A stretch of 64,000 bases of DNA, from assembly GCA_002353525.1 (NCBI GenBank), contig DEJV01000033.1, forward strand, positions 1-64,000, read 5' to 3'. The position numbers and the translations under genes are program-made. The DNA is from Prevotella sp. UBA2739. Its GTDB lineage: Bacteria; Bacteroidota; Bacteroidia; Bacteroidales; Bacteroidaceae. Shown here one piece after another: positions 51,507-60,301 of the stretch (positions are counted from its first letter, which is position 1; each line of letters opens with the position of its first letter). The notes beneath the pieces were generated by a model. It saw only the letters and a list, made by a program, of their open reading frames with translations. It had not been told where the DNA came from and searched no databases.

Positions 51507-52724
51507 CTAAAACAGTTTGGCATATTCTTTAGTAAGAAACTCATCTACCCAGTCGTAGAATTTCTCCATCTCCTTATCGGCTTTTTTCTTCGTGCGCATC
51601 TTGTCGACCGCCTCGTTGCCGAAGGTTAGCACCACTTGTTCCAGTGGCAGTATGCGCTGCAAGATGCCCGTGTTCTGGCGGTTTATCAGTGCGGCCAGGT
51701 TGATGTAGTCGTGCCCGTTGCCCATGTCTTCGCAGAACAGGCGGGCTTTCAGCTCCAGACTCTTGTTGCAAAGCCACGAGCAGCGGTTGTCAGTGGGTTG
51801 CAATACTGCTGGCAGCTTGCCCGACGGGAGTATCATCAGGGGCATGGCAACCGTGGTGAGCGGGTAGCCTGCAATGGTCCAGCACACCATCTTCGAGGCT
51901 GGCTCGGTGGGAAGCACACCCTGTATGAGCATGGTTGCCGTTGAGGTGTAGCGCGGAATAAAGTCGCGGAAGGGGAACATCACCACCTTGTCGCCGTTCT
52001 CAGGCATCATGTTGTTCAGGTCGATGTGGGTCAGTCCGTGCTTCAGATAGCGTGAGATGTGTGTCAGCAGGTAGTCGCTGTTGATGTCGCCTCTTTTCTC
52101 CGCGTTCTCCATCAGCTCGGTGATAGCGGCATAGCGCTCAGCGCCCGTACGCAGTGTCGGGGCACCTGTCGTGCCGAAGTTGGTACGCATCAGATATCCT
52201 TTGGGCGCTACCGAGCTGTCGTTCACGTCGAATTTCACATATCTTTGGTTGCCCGTTTCATAGTATGCGCAACCTCCCTTGGCGTCTATCACGCCGAAGT
52301 TTGAGTTCAAGTCCCTGGGGTGGGGCAGGGTGTCGAGCAGCGTTTCGAAATCTTCCAGCGTGGCACAAATCTCCAGTGCCCGTTTCATCAGTGCGCCGTC
52401 GCCGTTCGAGTCGATACCCTCTGGTCCGTTTAGGTTGTAGGCTGCCGTGTTGATAATGGCAAATCCTGCCTCGTTGTGTCCGCCCCAGGCGCTCTTCTCG
52501 CCCAGGTCAGAGGCGTTGACCAAGGCCAGATATCTGTATCGCTCGCCCTGAATAAGCAATGGCAGGTTTTGCATCCCTGAGGCTGCATCGCGGTGTTTGA
52601 ACAGAATGGGGCGCCCATCGGGGGTGATTTTGCCCGAGATGAGCACTGAAGTGCACGCTTTGCATGGTGACAGGCTTCCCAAATAGCAGGCGGCAATGAA
52701 CAACAAAACAATTACTTTTTTCAT
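51507..52724 (-). CDS. C45/AAT-like N-terminal nucleophile hydrolase, exported
   Basis: A 405-residue protein. The start at 52724 (MKKVIVLLFIAACYLGSLSP) gives a signal peptide; the frame upstream runs into the tRNA-Pro gene. Cleavage after KA would expose Cys24 of CTSVLISG as the new N-terminus, followed by DGRPILFKHRD, the pattern of the acyl-CoA:6-aminopenicillanate acyltransferase and related C45 Ntn hydrolases. WGGHNEAGFAIINTAAYN is another family block. Such enzymes cleave amide bonds of small molecules, for example N-acyl amino acids or beta-alanyl amides; the substrate here is unknown. Probably periplasmic. Confidence 0.8.
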   Translation of the reverse strand: MKKVIVLLFIAACYLGSLSPCKACTSVLISGKITPDGRPILFKHRDAASGMQNLPLLIQGERYRYLALVNASDLGEKSAWGGHNEAGFAIINTAAYNLNGPEGIDSNGDGALMKRALEICATLEDFETLLDTLPHPRDLNSNFGVIDAKGGCAYYETGNQRYVKFDVNDSSVAPKGYLMRTNFGTTGAPTLRTGAERYAAITELMENAEKRGDINSDYLLTHISRYLKHGLTHIDLNNMMPENGDKVVMFPFRDFIPRYTSTATMLIQGVLPTEPASKMVCWTIAGYPLTTVAMPLMILPSGKLPAVLQPTDNRCSWLCNKSLELKARLFCEDMGNGHDYINLAALINRQNTGILQRILPLEQVVLTFGNEAVDKMRTKKKADKEMEKFYDWVDEFLTKEYAKLF

Positions 52725-52808
52725 AGGCTGGTTGTTTAAAAGCAAAAAGAGGTATGGGGCGTATACTCCCAAACCTCTCTGAATGATATTGATTTTATTT
52801 CTCAATGT

Positions 52809-52880
52809 CGGGATGAGGCGACTCGAACGCCCGACCCCTACGTCCCGAACGTAGTGCGCTACCAACTGCGCTACATCCCG
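52809..52880 (-). tRNA. tRNA-Pro (anticodon CGG)
   Basis: The minus strand gives a 72-nt cloverleaf: acceptor arms CGGGATG/CATCCCG, D arm GCGC...GCGC, anticodon stem CTACG/CGTAG with loop TTCGGGA (anticodon CGG), and T loop TTCGAGT. No CCA is encoded. Confidence 0.93.
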
Positions 52881-52901
52881 ATTGCTTCTGAAAAGCGAGT
52901 G

Positions 52902-52909
52902 CAAAGGTA
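52902..52909 (-). promoter_or_regulatory. -7 element for tRNA-Pro
   Basis: The minus strand reads TACCTTTG, 22 bp before the tRNA 5' end. Confidence 0.6.
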
Positions 52910-52918
52910 CGGTTTTTA

Positions 52919-52950
52919 ATTGATAATTGGCTATTGAAAATTGACAATTC
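52919..52950. repeat. short AATTGAT-type heptamer tract between tRNA genes
   Basis: Degenerate AATTGAT, AATTGGC, AATTGAC units, the same family as at 47638-47669. Confidence 0.65.
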
Positions 52951-53027
52951 CATAGTGGTTATGTTTTTTTAACACTCGAGATTGTCATTTTATTAATTAT
53001 CCATCGTCATTTATCAATTAAAAGTAT

Positions 53028-53035
53028 TACCTTTG
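53028..53035 (+). promoter_or_regulatory. -7 element for tRNA-Phe
   Basis: TACCTTTG lies 20 bp before the tRNA-Phe 5' end. Confidence 0.6.
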
Positions 53036-53054
53036 CACCCGCAAAAAGAAACAT

Positions 53055-53127
53055 GGTGCCTTAGCTCAGTTGGTAGAGCATCGGACTGAAAATCCGTGTG
53101 TCCCCGGTTCGATTCCTGGAGGTACCA
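53055..53127 (+). tRNA. tRNA-Phe (anticodon GAA)
   Basis: A 73-nt cloverleaf: acceptor GGTGCCT/AGGTACC with discriminator A, D arm GCTCAGTTGGTAGAGC, anticodon loop CTGAAAA (anticodon GAA), T loop TTCGATT. CCA is not encoded. Confidence 0.95.
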
Positions 53128-53148
53128 CCTTCCCCCTTCCAATTCCTG

Positions 53149-53192
53149 TCCCGCGGAATTCCTTTACGGATTCTGCGGGATTCTTTTTTTTG
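53149..53192 (+). terminator. terminator after tRNA-Phe
   Basis: CCCGCGGAAT pairs with ATTCTGCGGG (one mismatch), followed by ATTCTTTTTTTT. Confidence 0.88.
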
Positions 53193-53298
53193 TGCCTATC
53201 AAGTGAGATGAGAAACGTCATCAAATCATAAAGTAAAGTCAGTTGAAGAGCACTTTAGACTAATGCCTTTTGTATGCCCCCACTTTGTATCCTGTGCG

Positions 53299-53364
53299 TA
53301 CAGATGCTTTGTAGCGTGCGTACAGATGCTTTGTACTGTGAGTACAGATGCTTTGTACTGTGCG
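53299..53364. repeat. three 22-bp units with core TACAGATGCTTTGTA
   Basis: Cores start at 53299, 53321 and 53343, each followed by a 7-bp linker (GCGTGCG, CTGTGAG, CTGTGCG). The 15 + 7 layout equals that of the TACC/GGTA arrays, but the core sequence differs. Confidence 0.82.
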
Positions 53365-53483
53365 TTCAACTAAACAACAACTATTAAAAATAAGGATCAG
53401 GTATAGTAAACCTACAATAAAAATAAGTTCTAACCCAAGTCAACCAAACTTACAATGAAGACCAAAAGTAGTCAACCATAATC

Positions 53484-53690
53484 GTTAAACTACATACTCT
53501 TATGCGTTCCACTCGTTGGTAGCCACACTACCAGTATTTGGTAGCCTCAGTACCAAAGCTTGGTAGCCTGCCTACCAACGCTTGGTAGCCTGCCTACCAA
53601 CGCTTGGTACTGTCAGTACCAAAATTTGGTAGTGATTTTGGTACTGACTTCTATAGACACTTTCATTCGCGTTATGCTGCAACAGTAGAC
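53484..53690. repeat. 22-bp palindromic array with flanking module, copy B
   Basis: GTTAAACTACATAC (53484-53497) is the reverse complement of the sequence closing copy A. Five contiguous 22-bp units follow, starting at 53529, 53551, 53573, 53595 and 53617, with cores such as TACCAACGCTTGGTA. A TAGACAC...GCTGCAACAGTAGAC block closes it (53654-53690). Confidence 0.87.
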
Positions 53691-53809
53691 ACTTTTTCCC
53701 ACGTCATCCTAAAAAAAAAGACATAAGACGCACAGGTATACACTGTTGCTCGCTATAATAGCGCTGCCAACTTACTATAACTTAGGCAACTCGCTATCAC
53801 TCTACTGTC

Positions 53810-55165
53810 TTACAATAGCTCGGGCAACTGATAGAGCCGCATGCTGTTGCTGCCTTTGATGAGGATGTAGTATCCCTGGGGTTGCTCTTCGCGGAGGGCA
53901 GCCTTCACTTCTTCGGCATCATGGAACTTGCGGAAGGCCGATTGGGTGTGTGCAAACTCGTCGCCCACCAGCCACACCTGGTCGAACTTGCAGTCGGCCA
54001 GCATGTCGGCAATGCGCTGATGCTCTTCGGCAGAAACCTCGCCCAGTTCGCGCATATCGCCCAAGATAGCCATCTTCGGACTGACTTGCATTTGCTGGAA
54101 GTTGTGAATGGCCACACGCATGCTCGAGGGATTGGCGTTGTAGGCATCCACAATCAGCTGGTTCTTCTCGGTCACATCCAGTTGCGAACGGTTGTTGCTG
54201 GGCACATAGTTTTGCAGGGCATGGTTGATTTTTTCAGCGTCAATGTCGAAGTACAAGCCTACGGTAATGGCAGCCAACATGTTGTAGATGTTGTAGTCGC
54301 CAATAAGGTGTGTTTTCACCAACATGGGGGCAGAGTCGCCCTCTTCCTCGTCGTGTATGTACCAGTTGAAGTGAAGGAAAGGCGCACACGACACCACTTC
54401 TCCTTTCACGATGATATCGTCGGAAGCACCCGTGCCATAGGCCGACTGCAGGATGAGGCCGCGCTCGTCGGCCATTTGCTGCAAGTCGGCGTCGTCGGCA
54501 TTGATAAAGATCATGCCCTCCTCGAAACCGCTTGCCTCCATCTTGCGGCGCAAGAAGTCGTAGAGCTCGCCTTTGGTCTTCTTCACTCCCTCAAAGCTGC
54601 CGAAGCCTTGCAGATGGGCCCGTCCCACATTGGTAATCAGGCCGCAGGTAGGCTCGGCCGTCTCGACAAGCGTCTTGATGTCGCCCGGATGACTGGCTCC
54701 CATCTCAACGACGGCTATCTCGTGGCTGCTGTCCAGACGGAAGAGCGTCTTGGGCACACCCACATCGTTGTTGAAGTTGCCCTGTGTGAAGAGCACATTG
54801 TACTGTTCTTGCAGCACGGTGGCAATCAGTTCTTTGGTGGTGGTTTTGCCGTTGGTGCCGGTAATGCCAATCACGGGAATATGGAACTGGCGGCGGTGCT
54901 CACGTGCCAGGTCTTTATAGGTTTGCAGGGTGTCGCTGACAAGTATCAGCTTTTCTGCTGCCGATGGTGCTGCTTGGGCAACTACTGACGGGTTATCTAC
55001 TATAGCATAAGCACAACCTTTCTCCAATGCCGACAGTGCAAACTGATTGCCATCGAACGACTCGCCTTTCAATGCGAGGAAGATGCTGCCCTCAGGACAG
55101 TCGCGGCTGTCGGTGGTGATGCAGGGGTGCTGCTGATAGAGCTGATATATTTCTTTGATACTCAT
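53810..55165 (-). CDS. murF: UDP-N-acetylmuramoyl-tripeptide--D-alanyl-D-alanine ligase
   Basis: Adds D-Ala-D-Ala to the UDP-MurNAc-tripeptide in the cytosol, the last soluble step of peptidoglycan precursor synthesis. The 451-residue protein has the Mur ligase N-terminal domain (ITTDSRDCPEGSIFLALKGESFDGN in outline), the ATP loop GITGTNGKTTTKELI, the EMGASHPGDI and TNVGRAHLQGFGS motifs, and a C-terminal domain with VDAYNANPSSMRVAI. DAYNANP is distinctive of MurF. The start at 55165 (MSIKEIYQLY) lies 36 bp after a promoter (TATCTTTG on the minus strand, 55208-55201). The gene is alone, outside any dcw cluster. Confidence 0.95.
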   Translation of the reverse strand: MSIKEIYQLYQQHPCITTDSRDCPEGSIFLALKGESFDGNQFALSALEKGCAYAIVDNPSVVAQAAPSAAEKLILVSDTLQTYKDLAREHRRQFHIPVIGITGTNGKTTTKELIATVLQEQYNVLFTQGNFNNDVGVPKTLFRLDSSHEIAVVEMGASHPGDIKTLVETAEPTCGLITNVGRAHLQGFGSFEGVKKTKGELYDFLRRKMEASGFEEGMIFINADDADLQQMADERGLILQSAYGTGASDDIIVKGEVVSCAPFLHFNWYIHDEEEGDSAPMLVKTHLIGDYNIYNMLAAITVGLYFDIDAEKINHALQNYVPSNNRSQLDVTEKNQLIVDAYNANPSSMRVAIHNFQQMQVSPKMAILGDMRELGEVSAEEHQRIADMLADCKFDQVWLVGDEFAHTQSAFRKFHDAEEVKAALREEQPQGYYILIKGSNSMRLYQLPELL

Positions 55166-55200
55166 AATAAAAAAGATTTTCACTATCCTTGTATTCCGTG

Positions 55201-55208
55201 CAAAGATA
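55201..55208 (-). promoter_or_regulatory. -7 element for murF
   Basis: The minus strand reads TATCTTTG, 35 bp before the murF ATG. Confidence 0.55.
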
Positions 55209-55249
55209 GTGAAAATCTATGGAATAAGTGTCATGATGGGCAAAATATT

Positions 55250-55322
55250 CTCAGTAAACCGTTCGCTGTAAACTATTCACCATAAACTATTCACTGTAAA
55301 CTGTTCACTGTAAAACTGTTCA
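55250..55322. repeat. heptamer tract GTAAACT/GTTCACT between murF and the arabinanase gene
   Basis: Alternating 7-bp units related to GTAAACT and ATTCACT fill the gap and reach the last codon of the arabinanase gene. Confidence 0.8.
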
Positions 55323-56312
55323 CTGCTTCTTCAATACAGGCCATCCGTCGCGTGTCCAGTTGATTTTGCGCTTCACCAGTATCGACATGCCCTTTTCGGC
55401 GATGCTATAACCATGCGAGAAGTAATAGTCTTGCCCCTGAAAGCGGTATGCCGAATTGTGGCCGATAGCCTCGAAGGCTTTCTTGTCACCCTCGATGACG
55501 AGCGTGCCGCCACCTTCGGTCATAGGTTTACCTGTGCGGTCGAGGTAGGGACCGGCAACCTGACGACTGCGCCCCACAGCCACCCGATAGTTGCTCTTCA
55601 TGCCGCGGCAGCAATAATCCCACGACACAAACAGGTAGTACCAGCCGTTGTGATGATAGATGAACGGAGCCTCGATGGCGTTGGTGCCGGCGAACTTAGA
55701 GGTGGGATTGGGCTCTGAGGGCTTGAATCCCGGAGCGTAGCGGCGGGCAATGGTGACAGGCTCTGTGGCTGCGTGCATGTTTTGGTCGAGGCGGATGAGC
55801 TGAATGCCGTCCCAGAACGAGCCGTAGGTCATCCAGGCTGTGCCCTCCTCGTCGATGATGAAGTTGGGATCGATGGCGTTCCACTGGTCTTTCTTCTCGT
55901 GCGAGCAGATGATGCAGCCGTCGTCGCGCCAGGGATAACGGCCGTCGAGCGTCACATTGCTCATCAGTCCGATGGCCGAGCCGTTCTTGCCGAAGGTGGA
56001 ACATGAGTAGGCCACCCACCAGCGGTTGTTGTGGTAGATGATGTCGGGTGCCCACACATGGTTTTTGAAGCCAGGCACGCTGTCGTGTGTCCAGGCGGGA
56101 ATCTCTTTGATAAGCGGTTCGCGCACAATGGTCCACGTCTTCAGGTCGGTGGAAGTCATCTGCTGGATGCCATGTCCGGTAGAGAACATATAGTAGGTGC
56201 CGTTCTCATAAGCCAGCACGGGGTCGTGCACCATGGGCTTGTCGGTGGTTTTCTGTGCGCTGGTAACCATGGAAAAAGAGATGAAGAATGCAATAAGAAT
56301 AAATCTTGTCAT
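55320..56312 (-). CDS. GH43 arabinan endo-1,5-alpha-L-arabinanase
   Basis: A 330-residue exported enzyme (signal peptide ending MVTSAQ). The single GH43 propeller carries Asp30 in MVHDPVLAYENG, Asp148 in NAIDPNFIIDEEG and Glu214 in NAIEAPFIYHHNGWYYLF. The forms NAIDP and IEAPFIY, with WDYCCRG after them, are typical of endo-arabinanases that cut alpha-1,5-arabinan. It is the last gene of the arabinan locus, separated from the second arabinanase by a hairpin (56366-56406). Confidence 0.92.
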   Translation of the reverse strand: MTRFILIAFFISFSMVTSAQKTTDKPMVHDPVLAYENGTYYMFSTGHGIQQMTSTDLKTWTIVREPLIKEIPAWTHDSVPGFKNHVWAPDIIYHNNRWWVAYSCSTFGKNGSAIGLMSNVTLDGRYPWRDDGCIICSHEKKDQWNAIDPNFIIDEEGTAWMTYGSFWDGIQLIRLDQNMHAATEPVTIARRYAPGFKPSEPNPTSKFAGTNAIEAPFIYHHNGWYYLFVSWDYCCRGMKSNYRVAVGRSRQVAGPYLDRTGKPMTEGGGTLVIEGDKKAFEAIGHNSAYRFQGQDYYFSHGYSIAEKGMSILVKRKINWTRDGWPVLKKQ

Positions 56313-56365
56313 TGATGAATAGTTTAGCTTTTAGTGGTACATGTTTTAAGTTTGTTTTTTATGAA

Positions 56366-56406
56366 AATAAGGAGCTTTGAGCTTTGTCACTCAACAGCTC
56401 CTTATT
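56366..56406 (-). terminator. hairpin between the two arabinanase genes
   Basis: AATAAGGAGCT (56366-56376) pairs perfectly with AGCTCCTTATT (56396-56406). On the minus strand it is followed by TTATTTTC, so it could end or attenuate transcription before the distal arabinanase gene. Confidence 0.65.
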
Positions 56407-56444
56407 CATTAAATAAATGCTATAGGGAAATAGCTTTTTCCATG

Positions 56445-58337
56445 CTATTTCTTCTTACCCCAATAAGATTTTGCACCATTGATGCCAGCATACACAATAG
56501 TATGTCTTCGCGGTGAGCTTTCCCAATCACATTCTCTCTGTACCTTTAGCTCAACGCCATTGGCTGTAAGCGTGTTGGTAGAAGCATCAAAACTCCATTT
56601 CCCACCTTTCCATACACCTGATGTAATATTACCATCAGAAGCAAACTCCATGTTAGTTGACGTTTTTTGCTCACCATACTTATATCCAAGATCGATGTGC
56701 TCCCAAGTTCCGGCTATTTCGTCTTTTGTGATGGGGACTTTAGGAACTGCAGCATAGCGTTCTGGCATTACTACAGGCCAGCCATCCTTTGTCCATTGAA
56801 TAGAACGAATATGTCCTAACATAATCGCATTTGGAGCCCAGTCTGGTTGAGATGTAGAATTAACAGGGAATCTTCCTTGAGATGCGTAGAACCAATTTCC
56901 ATTTCCATCATCGAAAACGGCACAATGGCTGATACCAACCCAACCATATCCTGCAGAGAACTTATATGGGTGTGTCAAAACTGTCTCATTGCCTGTGTAT
57001 GTACCATCTATAGTTTTCGAGCGCATCACACGGGTATTGTAAGGAACGTCCAATCCGTCATAGGCCATAAACAGATAGTAATAGCCATCATGATATACGA
57101 TTTCGGGAGCTTCAGAACCTTGCCAACGACTATTGCCTCGCGTCCAAATACGCTTACCATAGCCATTTGTTGCTAATCCTGCAGCCGAAGTAGCCCAAGG
57201 GTCACCTAACTCTTTCAGCGTTTTACCCGTTTCAGGATTCAGCTGAACGGCAGCAAAGCCACTATGCCAGGAACCGTATATCAGCCAATGCTCACCTTCA
57301 GGTGTAATGACATATGTTGGATCAATAGCATTGAAATAGAAATAGGCATTCCAGTCATTGGTGCTACTACGAGACCATCCATCCTTACCTTTGTCTGATG
57401 ATGAACAAATGACATAGCCTTTGTCTTCCCATTTATTGGAAGCAGGGTCAGATGTTTCCATTAATCCGATAAAGGCACGTTCTGTCCATGAATTATCAAA
57501 ATTAGCTGCATTGTTCTGCTTGCCTGATTTAATATAGTTATCAACAACAATAGCATAGTACATACGGTAAAGACCATTTCTTACCTTACGCACACAAGGC
57601 GCCCAACAGCCATAAACAGGGTTGTCGATAGCAGGAAGCCCCTGTTTTGCACGTATTTCATTTAGTTTTGTCTTAATCCATGCTGGTGGGGTAGACATCG
57701 TGCCTCCTAAGTATTCCCAATTGACTAAGTCTTTTGAGCGGCGGCCGTGGAAATGACCACCAGCTGCATGTGCATTACCAAAAGAAGCATCGGTCTGATA
57801 CATGTAGTAATAACCGTCTTCGGCCAGTACTACCGATGGGTCATGTACATTTGCCAAGTTCCACTGGTTACGCTTTGACCAATCTGAGATTGCACGGTAA
57901 TCGTCGACATAGCTTGGAGCTACCCACGCATCCAATTCAGATACTTTCTCCGTAGTGGCGAAAGACGTTTCAGCAGAATAAACAGTGCCGTTACTCGTTT
58001 TGGCAAATCCACGGACATAATAGGTGGTACTTGGTTCCAAATTACCGAGTGTCGACGACATTCTGTTTGTTGTTGCCGTAACCGTCTTTCCGTCGATGGT
58101 AGGGCTAGACGATGTGGAATAGCAAAAGCCTTTTGCCTGCACACCTGTGGAAGTAGAGACCGTGGCCTCGGCAACGGCAGAAGAAGATGTAATCTCCGAT
58201 ATTACAGGTGTTGAAATCGTTACTGTAGCTGTTGATGGCTGATCATCTGGGTCAGGATCACTGCCACCACATGAGAACAGGACAGCAACGAAAAGCAAAC
58301 AAAAAAGTGTAGTAATAAGATTCTTAAAATATTTCAT
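56445..58337 (-). CDS. GH43 arabinanase lipoprotein with N-terminal Fn3-like and C-terminal domains
   Basis: A 630-residue lipoprotein. The start at 58337 (MKYFKNLITTLFCLLFVAVLFSC) gives a lipobox LFSC followed by GGSDPDPDD, an acidic run that favours surface export in Bacteroidetes. Residues 35-130 form an Ig/Fn3-like domain. The GH43 domain has Asp166 in NVHDPSVV, Asp339 in NAIDPTYVI and Glu409 in GSEAPEIVYHDGYYYLF. A C-terminal beta-barrel-like module (about 540-630, IAGTWEHIDLGYKYG) follows. It is probably the cell-surface enzyme that makes the first cuts in arabinan for the adjacent SusC/SusD importer. Confidence 0.9.
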   Translation of the reverse strand: MKYFKNLITTLFCLLFVAVLFSCGGSDPDPDDQPSTATVTISTPVISEITSSSAVAEATVSTSTGVQAKGFCYSTSSSPTIDGKTVTATTNRMSSTLGNLEPSTTYYVRGFAKTSNGTVYSAETSFATTEKVSELDAWVAPSYVDDYRAISDWSKRNQWNLANVHDPSVVLAEDGYYYMYQTDASFGNAHAAGGHFHGRRSKDLVNWEYLGGTMSTPPAWIKTKLNEIRAKQGLPAIDNPVYGCWAPCVRKVRNGLYRMYYAIVVDNYIKSGKQNNAANFDNSWTERAFIGLMETSDPASNKWEDKGYVICSSSDKGKDGWSRSSTNDWNAYFYFNAIDPTYVITPEGEHWLIYGSWHSGFAAVQLNPETGKTLKELGDPWATSAAGLATNGYGKRIWTRGNSRWQGSEAPEIVYHDGYYYLFMAYDGLDVPYNTRVMRSKTIDGTYTGNETVLTHPYKFSAGYGWVGISHCAVFDDGNGNWFYASQGRFPVNSTSQPDWAPNAIMLGHIRSIQWTKDGWPVVMPERYAAVPKVPITKDEIAGTWEHIDLGYKYGEQKTSTNMEFASDGNITSGVWKGGKWSFDASTNTLTANGVELKVQRECDWESSPRRHTIVYAGINGAKSYWGKKK

Positions 58338-58414
58338 TGCGATATCATTCATAGATTGCACCTTTGTTACAAGGCCACAAAATTATTCATTATTACTTTT
58401 AAATAGGAAAGGAG

Positions 58415-58445
58415 CTGAAAGCATGGCATGCCATGCCTCCAACTC
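58415..58445. promoter_or_regulatory. palindromic hairpin between SusD and arabinanase genes
   Basis: GCATGGCATGCCATGC (58421-58436) is a 16-bp perfect palindrome in the 124-bp gap downstream of the susD-like gene. It could be an mRNA processing or stability element, or a protein-binding site. Confidence 0.45.
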
Positions 58446-58461
58446 CATTCTTTAGGGTTTC

Positions 58462-60288
58462 TTACTCACCAGTCGTATTGTCTGGCTGTTGGTCGTCGCT
58501 CTTGGTGGTCAGCTCCCAGCCTGGGTTCTGATTCCAATTCGATATAGCCTTCACCTCATCGTCGGGGATGGGGAAATAATAGTTCTTCGGTGAGCGGAAC
58601 GCACGGACAGGATCTTTCAGACTCTTGTTGTAGCTGTAAGAGCCAGAGAAGGTTCCGTCGTCGTTGGGCGAACTGTCAGGAGTAACACCATAGAGGTTGT
58701 ATACCTGTTTGTACATGGGCAGAGATGTCTCGCTGCTTGCACTCTTTCCCTCGAAGAGCTTCCAACGGCGCTCGTCGAAGTAACGGTGATCCTCGAATAC
58801 GAGTTCAATACGACGCTCGTTCTGGATACGCTCCATCAAAGCGTCACCCGACAGGCCACTGTAAGGAGGCATGCCTACACGGGCGCGAACCTGATTCACA
58901 TAGTCCATTGCCTTCTGTGCGTTGCCAGCACCAGCATAAGCCTCGGCACCGTTGAGAAGGATCTCACCATAGCGGAAGATGGGGCAGGCATGACGATAAG
59001 AAGACGGGCTCTTGAATGACATCTTGTTGACAAACTTCTTGGGATAGTAACCTGTTACGGTACCTCCGTGAAGCTCGGCATAGTCGATACCAGTCTGGCA
59101 TACATCGATGGCACGCTCCTCGCCGTTGGTCTTGTCACCCCAGATAGAACCGTGGTGCAGGATGGTCTGCTCCAGACGCGGGTCGCGGTTGGCATAAGGA
59201 TTCTGCTCGTCGTAAGTAGGATCTTTGTCGATGGGCAGTCCGTTGATCGTCTCATAAGCATCCACCAGGTTCTGAGTAGGATTGGTACGTCCATAGGCCT
59301 GGTTGCTACCAGCGAAACCGCAGGGTGAGCAAGACCACTCAAGGGCGTCGGTGTTCCAAACCGAACGAGAGAAGATATACTCATTGTTCAGTGTAGGCTC
59401 AGAAACGAAGCAATCGTAGTAGTCGCTCTCAGGATGTCCTGTGCTGTAGAGCTTGTAGGCACGTGCTCCCAGCGCATTGTTGCGAGCAACGAACTCATCA
59501 GCAGCGCTTGCAGCAGCCGACCACCATGACTTGTCGTTGGTAGGATTGTTCAGAGGAGAAGCTTTGTAAAGCAATGCACGGCTCTTCAGGGCAAGAACGG
59601 CAGCACCGTTCACGCGGCCCCAGTTCTCATCCTCGTTAGCATAGCGGAATGGGAGAGCATCTTTAATGGCATCACACTCGGAAACCACCCAGTCAACCAC
59701 CTCAGCAAAAGACTTGCGGTCAGGCATGGGGTCTGAGGTATTCATGATGTATGGGCCGCCATCTTCGGTGACGAAGATAGGTGTGGGACCGAACCAGCAA
59801 GCCATGTCGAAAGTGAGAATGGCACGAATGGCGCGGGCCTCAGCAAGCCAGCGGTCGCCCAGACGGTTGTCATCGCCACTCTTGTCGGCATTACCAATCA
59901 CGTCTACACGTGCATTTTTCAGGAACTGGTTGCAGGCACGGATGCCTTTTGTGTCCAGCTCATAATAATACTTGGCAAAATAGTGGTTGATGGCATCGAA
60001 GGCATCGTTGTGAACCTGATGATAATAGTGCACATCCCAGTAAGAGACGGCGTTATCGGTCATAGCGTCCTTTGAGGCATTCAGATACTGTCCGTCTGTA
60101 TATCCATGGAAGGCATCGGGCAGATAAGTATAGATGTTAGCCAGGAAACCTCGCGTGTTGTCGTAGTCGCTGAAGATGTTGTCAGCCTGCTGAGTGAGGT
60201 CAACCTCCTTTTCGAGGAAGTCAGAGCAGGAGGTTGTGATTCCTGCCAGGGCAAACACCAAAGTGGATAATATAATATTCTTTTTCAT
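58462..60288 (-). CDS. SusD/RagB family lipoprotein of the arabinan locus
   Basis: A 608-residue outer-membrane lipoprotein. The start at 60288 (MKKNIILSTLVFALAGITTSC) gives a lipobox TTSC. SusD features: WLAEARAIRAILTFDMACWFGP, YRHACPIFRYGEILLNGAEAYAG and IQNERRIELVFEDHRYFDERRW. It begins 13 bp after its SusC partner. It likely captures arabinan oligosaccharides, judged from the two arabinanases encoded downstream. Confidence 0.95.
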   Translation of the reverse strand: MKKNIILSTLVFALAGITTSCSDFLEKEVDLTQQADNIFSDYDNTRGFLANIYTYLPDAFHGYTDGQYLNASKDAMTDNAVSYWDVHYYHQVHNDAFDAINHYFAKYYYELDTKGIRACNQFLKNARVDVIGNADKSGDDNRLGDRWLAEARAIRAILTFDMACWFGPTPIFVTEDGGPYIMNTSDPMPDRKSFAEVVDWVVSECDAIKDALPFRYANEDENWGRVNGAAVLALKSRALLYKASPLNNPTNDKSWWSAAASAADEFVARNNALGARAYKLYSTGHPESDYYDCFVSEPTLNNEYIFSRSVWNTDALEWSCSPCGFAGSNQAYGRTNPTQNLVDAYETINGLPIDKDPTYDEQNPYANRDPRLEQTILHHGSIWGDKTNGEERAIDVCQTGIDYAELHGGTVTGYYPKKFVNKMSFKSPSSYRHACPIFRYGEILLNGAEAYAGAGNAQKAMDYVNQVRARVGMPPYSGLSGDALMERIQNERRIELVFEDHRYFDERRWKLFEGKSASSETSLPMYKQVYNLYGVTPDSSPNDDGTFSGSYSYNKSLKDPVRAFRSPKNYYFPIPDDEVKAISNWNQNPGWELTTKSDDQQPDNTTGE

Positions 60289-60301
60289 ATTTGTCAATTG
60301 T

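Larger units (their letters stand above)
53193..53809. other. gene-free region with two 22-bp arrays
   Basis: No gene was found in about 620 bp between tRNA-Phe and murF. It holds the TACAGATGCTTTGTA array (53299-53364), the TACC/GGTA array with its flanking module (53484-53690), and otherwise A/T-rich sequence with no supported reading frame. Confidence 0.7.

Noticed and set aside
53055..53127. tRNA-Phe as an integration site of a mobile element
   Set aside because: No integrase gene is present in the window, and I saw no second copy of the tRNA 3' end downstream.
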